A DNA stretch of 64,000 bases from NCBI RefSeq assembly GCF_954871325.1, contig NC_088777.1, positions 16,097,366-16,161,365 on the forward strand, written 5' to 3'. Below, piece after piece: positions 58,723 through 64,000 of this stretch. Source of the stretch: Gordionus sp. m RMFG-2023. Taxonomy: Eukaryota > Nematomorpha > Gordioida > Chordodea > Parachordodidae. Made by a program: the position numbers and the translations under genes. The notes beneath the pieces are model-generated. The model ran no database searches. It had not been told where the DNA came from and was given only the letters and a program-made list of their open reading frames with translations. Numbering within the stretch: position 1 is the stretch's first letter; the number at the start of each line of letters is the position of its first letter.

Positions 58723-59026
58723 GAACATTTTTTATTAATTTTTGATACAGCGCGAATCTTTCGGTTCGATTTATGTGAATTGTTTTTGTACAACATAAAT
58801 CTTTTCTATGTTTATGTAAGTAAAAAAAAATATATATGAATAGTGCATAATCCTGAAAGCTAGAAAACACCTGTTAATCTTCTCAGGACTCTTTAGGAAT
58901 AGTTTTATCGTTACCAGTATAAATGGTAAAACAATATACACAAGATGATGGTAAAACCCAAATTTTTACACCAAATCTTACTGACATTGATCGTATATAG
59001 ATCCTTATGGCTTATTTGTTCATCCT
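58723..59026 (+). repeat. 304-bp exact direct repeat, copy 1
   Basis: Identical by eye to 63697-64000, offset 4974. Starts at GAACATTTTTTATT, just right of element C in host flank. Confidence 0.95.
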
Positions 59027-59834
59027 GACTTAAACTTTTTTTTAAATATCCCATTTCGACAAATAATATCTAAAATAGTCTAACTTCGCTAATTAATTAA
59101 TTTTATCGATATCTAAAATTTTCGCCAATTGTGTATAGTTTATTTCTTTGAAAACAATTTTTAGACAATTTTTTGGAGATAAAATATGAACATACATCTT
59201 GACTAATAATGTGTCTAAAATTTTTTAAAATGAGTGAATTTTATTGCTTGCTAAGAAACTAAGCAATAATTAAAACAAAAAATTGAAACTTGGATATCGC
59301 GTTGCCTGAGAATTATATTATTCTATCTCCACCTTTTCCAACTTTACAGGAGAGCAATAATTCATTATCTGTAATTTGAATATTAAATATGCTTTCCTAA
59401 TTTTTTTTTAAATTTAACGATGCGTATATTTAATAATTCCTCAATACTTAATTAAAAATACAAGGCAAAAACTGGAGATAGAATAAATACCAAATTTTAT
59501 TTTTATTATTATAAGAAATATTATTCTATCTCCAAACAACTTTTTTTAAATTCAAAAAATATTATTGAATAATAATAATTACAAAATTTATTTTACAAAT
59601 TTAAATATAATATTTAAATGGAATTTACCAAAACATAAAAATATTTTATTATATTATAGTTTAGCATATGACTTATTAAAATATATTATTTTTTTGGAAT
59701 TAAAATTATATCTAAGCTATATTTTTTAAGGCTTTTCATGAGGAAAAAACTAAGAAATTTGCAAAATTTAAAAGCTTATAAATTTTACAAAACAAGTTCA
59801 ATTTTTTTTTTAGCATATTTAAAAATAAAAAGAT
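59027..59834. other. intergenic, short scattered repeats
   Basis: TATTCTATCTCC occurs near 59320 and 59525, and inverted near 59475. Nothing else recognised. Confidence 0.35.
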
Positions 59835-60149
59835 ATGGCGAGACATGCCGTTTTCTTTTTAATTTATAAACCTTATAAAAGAATTACAACAAATTTATAT
59901 TGCAAACTGACAATTAATGTGTTGAGCATAGGTGTAGGGGGGGGGGGCAAGGAGAAATCTCCCGTTTTGGAAATTCGCCTAAATAACATTTTAGCGAATA
60001 AATATCCATCCCTTCCTCTCTATTCCAAAAATGTATACAATATATTACCAAAAGAAGAATTTAAAGAAAAATTAGTTAAGTTAATTAACTTTGAAAATAA
60101 CGACTATAATTCAAAATTTTTAGAAAAAAACAATTGTACAAAAAAGTGA
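59835..60149 (+). other. unassigned open frame, 104 codons
   Basis: Starts MARHAVFFLIYKPYKRIT, crosses a long G-run encoding Gly residues (near 59.94 kb), then a Lys/Asn-rich part with KEEFKEKLVKLINFENND. No family recognised; base composition is ordinary. May be chance. Confidence 0.2.
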
Positions 60150-60194
60150 AAACCCAAAATTAATAAATATTTTATAGCGAAAGTCCTTATAAGT

Positions 60195-60320
60195 AGTGTT
60201 GTTAAACGCTACTTTTAAAAGTAGCGCGTTATCGCTACCGCTATTTTATAAATGAGTAGCGCGCTATTAGCTACTTTAAAAAAAAAGTAGTTAAATCTAC
60301 TTTTTACGCTATTTTAATTT
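60195..60320. repeat. lone hAT-like end with a 20-nt palindrome
   Basis: TAGTGTTGTTAAA followed by CGCTACTTTTAAAAGTAGCG (a perfect palindrome) and repeated GTAGCGCG units. No opposite end found. Confidence 0.5.
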
Positions 60321-60494
60321 TTTTTTTGTTGCATGTTCGCTTAAATTGTTATATTATCTTTTTATTTAATGAAATTAACATGTATATAAATACATCTCAA
60401 GGCGATAAAACATATATATATTGATATATATTTCCATTTAGTATACCACTTGTTTTCTTTTGTATAACTATATTATTAAATAAAAAGACCAAAT

Positions 60495-60640
60495 CTTGTT
60501 CAATATTCCTCCTTAATTATGCAATACAATCACACACAATTTATTCTATAGTATTTATTCTTGTTCAATATTCCTCCTTAATTATGCAATACAATCTCAC
60601 ACAATTTATTCTATAGTATTTATTCTTGTTCAATATGGTG
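60495..60640 (+). repeat. about 65-bp tandem repeat upstream of gag
   Basis: Two full units and a partial third starting CTTGTTCAATATTCCTCC; the units differ at one base. The third runs into the gag start. Might be a remnant of an LTR or leader. Confidence 0.8.
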
Positions 60641-61381
60641 GAGGATAGGAATCATATCAAAATCAAAGTTCTATTGAAAACATTGGATCTGAAATTTTTA
60701 GCCGAAAATATTGTTGATGAGGCAACTAAGAAATACAAACTGTTCGAAATAATTGACAAAGATATGGCTGTTAGTATTATGGACAACATAGATAACTTAT
60801 CGTATCAACAGATGAAAGATTTAATACAAAAAAAAGTTGAAAAAAACAAGATTACGCGCATATTTGAATTATTCAATACAAAACCGGACAGACTTGAGTC
60901 TTCCAGAGAGTATATCGATAGACTAAAAGGGTATGGTTCGGGGCTCAATCCTGAATTTTTGTCGGTGCAATTTATGTTGAATTGTCGTAATGAAAAGCTA
61001 AAAACAAGGTTGATAGAAGAAAATACTATAGAGCTTAATATTATAGAGGACATTGTTGTCAAATTTCAATCGTTGGAGATTAATAATAATAAAACATATG
61101 TAGAGAAAGATTCTCGGAGAAGAGAGGATAGAGCCGATTGGCAAGGCTATTCGTCTTGGAAAGAGAACAAGCAGGATTTTAAGGCCAACACCAACAACAA
61201 CTACAACAATAACAACAACAACAACAATTTCAAAAAACAAGAAATGATACAAACGCCATATAATTTGAGGCCAAGGAATAAGATAAATTTTATTAATGAT
61301 TTTATGATTAATATGCAACTTAATAATCTAAATTTTTTTTTTGATAGATACGGGTTCTCCTGTGACATCCTTGCCCATTAA
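60635..61381 (+). pseudogene. Ty3/gypsy gag
   Basis: Probable ATG at 60635 (MVEDRNHIKIKVLLKTLDLK). A helical gag core follows, with FNTKPDRLESSREYIDRLKG and FMLNCRNEKLKTRLIEENTI, then an Asn-rich run (about residues 190-205). No CCHC knuckle is visible. Ends in the region overlapping the protease frame. Confidence 0.7.
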
Positions 61382-61751
61382 AGATCTTGAAAAATTGGAG
61401 AATTATGAAGAATTTGAGTTGGAAAATTGTTCTAAAAAATTATTCTCTTATGAGAGTTCTCCTATCACAGTCGTTGGTCAGGTCTCGAATATTAAGGTTA
61501 AATATTTGAATACAATTAATTATTTAAATTTGTATGTATTGGATGGGGAGGGACCACCGCGATGTGGTCAAGACTGGATTAAAGAATTTGACATAATCAA
61601 ATTCAACGTTGATGTAAACACTATTAATAAGAATGAGATAGGAGATAGGGTAAATTTTTTAACTTTTAACAATTCTTTCAAAGATACTGATAAATTTTAT
61701 AAAAAAAATTATGTCATTCAATCGTTATTCACTAAAAAAAGGGTATTGTGA
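61341..61751 (+). pseudogene. Ty3/gypsy aspartic protease
   Basis: Begins MIDTGSPVTSLPIKDLEKLE (catalytic DTGS) and later GEGPPRCGQDWIKEFDI. The frame is shifted relative to gag across a run of ten T (61333-61342): either an indel or a site for ribosomal or polymerase slippage. Confidence 0.75.
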
Positions 61752-62266
61752 GATCAACAAACTAATTAAGAAATTTGATTGTGTTTTTAATGATAGAATT
61801 GGAAAAGTCAAAAATTTGGAAATGGACATTTTATTAAAAAATGACTTTAAGCCAAAATTTGTGAAGGCCAGGAGAGTGCCCTTCGAGTTAGAAGAAGAAT
61901 TAGAAAACACTAGAGCAATGGCGCCAGCAGGGAGTAATTAAGCCTGTCAGATTTTCACAATGGGCCACTCCATTAGTGTAAGTTAAAAAAAAGATAATAC
62001 GTTGAGAGTTTGTGCTGACTTTAGAGTTACTGTAAACCCACAATTAGAAAGGTTCGAATATCCGCTTCCAAGGATTAATGACATAATTGCTTAAGTAGGT
62101 AATGGAAAGTTTTTTTCAAAAATAGATTTCTCATCGGCGTATCTGCAGATTCCTTGTATCTAAAAAAACATCTAAATTTCTGACCGTCTCCACCCACAAG
62201 GGTCTTTTTCAATTTAATAGACTACCTTTTGGGCTTACAGTATCAACTGCTTATTTCCAGAAGACT
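61711..62266 (+). pseudogene. Ty3/gypsy reverse transcriptase, N-terminal part, broken
   Basis: FKPKFVKARRVPFELEEELE in frame, then a shift near 61915. Beyond it the other frame reads GVIKPVRFSQWATPLV, LRVCADFRVTVNPQLERFEY and FFSKIDFSSAYLQIP (first catalytic Asp), with stops. Confidence 0.8.
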
Positions 62267-63115
62267 ATGGACGAAATATTTGCTGATATTAAGGGGGTCA
62301 TTTATTATTTAGATGATTTGTTAATTTTTGGTAAGGATAAGTTAGACCATTTTTATAAATTGAAAAGAGTGTTTGAAAGAATGTTGGAATTTGGGCTGAT
62401 TGGAAATATAAAAAAAAGTGAGTTTTACAAAGAGAGTATAAAATATTTAGGTTATTTAATAAGTGACAAAGGCATACTGCCAATCAAAGAAAAAAATGAT
62501 CCTATAAGTACAATGACCGAACCTAAGAATAAGGATGAATTACATTCTTGGTTGGGTCTTATGAATTATTATTCTAGATTTATAAGAGATTTTTCTAAAT
62601 TAGCAGCTAATTTATATGATTTACATAGAAGGGGTAATAAAATTTGTTGGGGAATCAATGAAAGAACTGGTTTTTACGAAATTAGAGAAAAATTGTGTAA
62701 TGCACCAATTCTTGCACATTATGATAGAAATAAGGAATTGTTTATTTCAACGGATGCGTCCAATAAAGGCATGGGTGCAGTCTTATTTCAGGTAGAAGAA
62801 GATGGTTTAGAAAGGCCAATTGAGTTTATGTCTAAGGCATGGACTGGAGCTGAAAAAAGATATTCAATTATTGAAAAAGAAGGATTGTCTGTTGTTTTGG
62901 CAGTAAAAAAATGGAAAGAATATGTAGTAGGTAGGAGATTTAAAATTTTTTCGGACCATAAACCACTGGTGAGTTTGTTTGGAGTAGATCCTGTTAAGCT
63001 TTACAATATGTTTCCAAGATTACAGAAATGGGCTTTTTGTTTAGCCGGTTTTGATTTTGACATTAATTATAGAGGGGTAAGGATCAAATCATTCCTGATG
63101 GATTATCAAGGTTAA
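62267..63115 (+). pseudogene. Ty3/gypsy reverse transcriptase and RNase H
   Basis: 282 open codons: MDEIFADIKGVIYYLDDLLI (YLDD at about residues 14-17), YLGYLISDKGI, GLMNYYSRFIRDFSKLA, then RNase H FISTDASNKGMGAVLF (about 159-174), IEFMSKAWTGAEKRYSIIEK, FSDHKPLVSLFG. At the end a one-base shift moves the expected DGLSRL into another frame. The domain pair copies the RNA and removes it. Confidence 0.88.
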
Positions 63116-63307
63116 TTAAGGAAGATATCATTTGTTTTGCTAATGTTAATAATGATATGAAGGATGTAAGAATAATTAACAATTTAGAATTGAATAAAGG
63201 AGAAACCTTTTTAGATTCAGAATTAATCCAAGTTAAAAAAATTGTGTTGGAAAAAGGTGAAAATGGTACGCTGATTAAAGGTTACAACTTACAAGGCATT
63301 CGGTAAG

Positions 63308-63690
63308 TTGTTGAATATTAAGAATGATTGTATTTTTAAGGGCGAACAAGTTATTATTCCTCAAAGTCAAAGGTTAAGAAAAAAGTTTCTTAGTGTGTTG
63401 CATGAGGGACATATTGGGTTGTATAGATTGGTATCAGATAATGGATCAGCTTTTAGGTCTGTTGATTTTAATAACTTTTTAAAAGAAAAGGGAATTCTAC
63501 ATATATATATATATATGGTCAAATAATATGGCTGAAAGAGCTGTACGATCAGCAAAAAATATGATATATAAATTAGGAGGCTGGGATGACATTTTAGAAG
63601 ATGTGTTGTTAAATTATCGCAACACGAAACATGCGGTTACTAAGTCATCACCTCTTTTAGATTATTCAGAAGGGAGTTAAGATGGAAATG
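63308..63690 (+). pseudogene. Ty3/gypsy integrase, internally deleted
   Basis: LHEGHIGLYR (start of the HHCC zinc region) runs directly into VSDNGSAFRSVDFNNFLKEK (second catalytic Asp block), so about half of the domain is missing. A later frame gives NMAERAVRSAKNM and NYRNTKHAVTKSSPLLD. Non-functional. Confidence 0.75.
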
Positions 63691-63696
63691 GAGTTT

Positions 63697-64000
63697 GAAC
63701 ATTTTTTATTAATTTTTGATACAGCGCGAATCTTTCGGTTCGATTTATGTGAATTGTTTTTGTACAACATAAATCTTTTCTATGTTTATGTAAGTAAAAA
63801 AAAATATATATGAATAGTGCATAATCCTGAAAGCTAGAAAACACCTGTTAATCTTCTCAGGACTCTTTAGGAATAGTTTTATCGTTACCAGTATAAATGG
63901 TAAAACAATATACACAAGATGATGGTAAAACCCAAATTTTTACACCAAATCTTACTGACATTGATCGTATATAGATCCTTATGGCTTATTTGTTCATCCT
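63697..64000 (+). repeat. 304-bp exact direct repeat, copy 2, to window end
   Basis: Identical to 58723-59026. Joins the truncated integrase at GAACATT; the repeat probably continues past the window. Confidence 0.95.

Larger units (their letters stand above)
60635..63696 (+). mobile_element. Ty3/gypsy retrotransposon body, no LTRs seen
   Basis: Order gag - protease - RT - RNase H - integrase on the plus strand. Reading frames are long but shifted at several points; the integrase is internally deleted and the 3' end is cut at the repeat junction near 63697. Different lineage from 41026-43395 by protein sequence. Confidence 0.85.

Overview
This is a strongly A+T-rich nuclear segment from an animal, probably an arthropod. 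That guess rests on short spliced exons with canonical GT/AG borders, a metazoan-type eIF4B-like gene, a typical tRNA-Lys(CTT), and dense layers of DNA transposons (hAT, Tc1/mariner, pogo, a piggyBac trace, a long-TIR element), LINE and SINE traces and Ty3/gypsy elements. The species cannot be named from the window. Nothing bacterial, organellar or CRISPR-like was seen.

The one recognisable host protein gene lies on the + strand at 4074-18344. It is the 3' part of an eIF4B-like gene, in ten short exons whose splice phases all agree, ending in TGA at 18342-18344. The 5' half (RRM region) must lie left of the window. Its introns hold a long-TIR transposon (282-3843), a decayed hAT (4305-6472), a Tc1-like element with a MITE inside it (7292-8758), hAT MITEs (10176-10470, 17116-17264), a piggyBac trace and a LINE remnant (about 13.8-14.6 kb). 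The only RNA gene seen is an intact tRNA-Lys(CTT) on the minus strand at 32058-32130.

The rest is a repeat graveyard with readable nesting. At 19.6-26.8 kb an old hAT-like pair of ends encloses a REL-endonuclease LINE fragment and a second hAT (element A), which holds a SINE and a third hAT (element D). At 26.9-30.8 kb is a sister of A (element B) with an imperfect 8-bp target duplication and two opposed transposase copies. At 33.5-38.5 kb a large repeat with terminal tandem arrays (element F) encloses a hAT (H) and a Tc1-type remnant, and carries a MITE (G) in its right end. At 41.0-43.4 kb is a minus-strand Ty3/gypsy fragment. At 44.0-45.4 kb is an orphan gag-like region with zinc knuckles. 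At 46.3-51.6 kb is a fuller relative of D. At 52.4-58.6 kb is element C, same family as A and B, with a perfect 8-bp duplication and a nearly complete pogo element inserted at a TA. At 60.6-63.7 kb is a plus-strand Ty3/gypsy body. The last 304 bases repeat 58723-59026 exactly.

The transposons do not cooperate with the host gene. Their interest is structural: exact insertion footprints, one apparently young transposon with a single stop codon, a hAT family that carries an inverted second copy of its own transposase, a nearly identical 355-bp tract copied between those arms, and an unassigned gag-like protein with four internal repeats.
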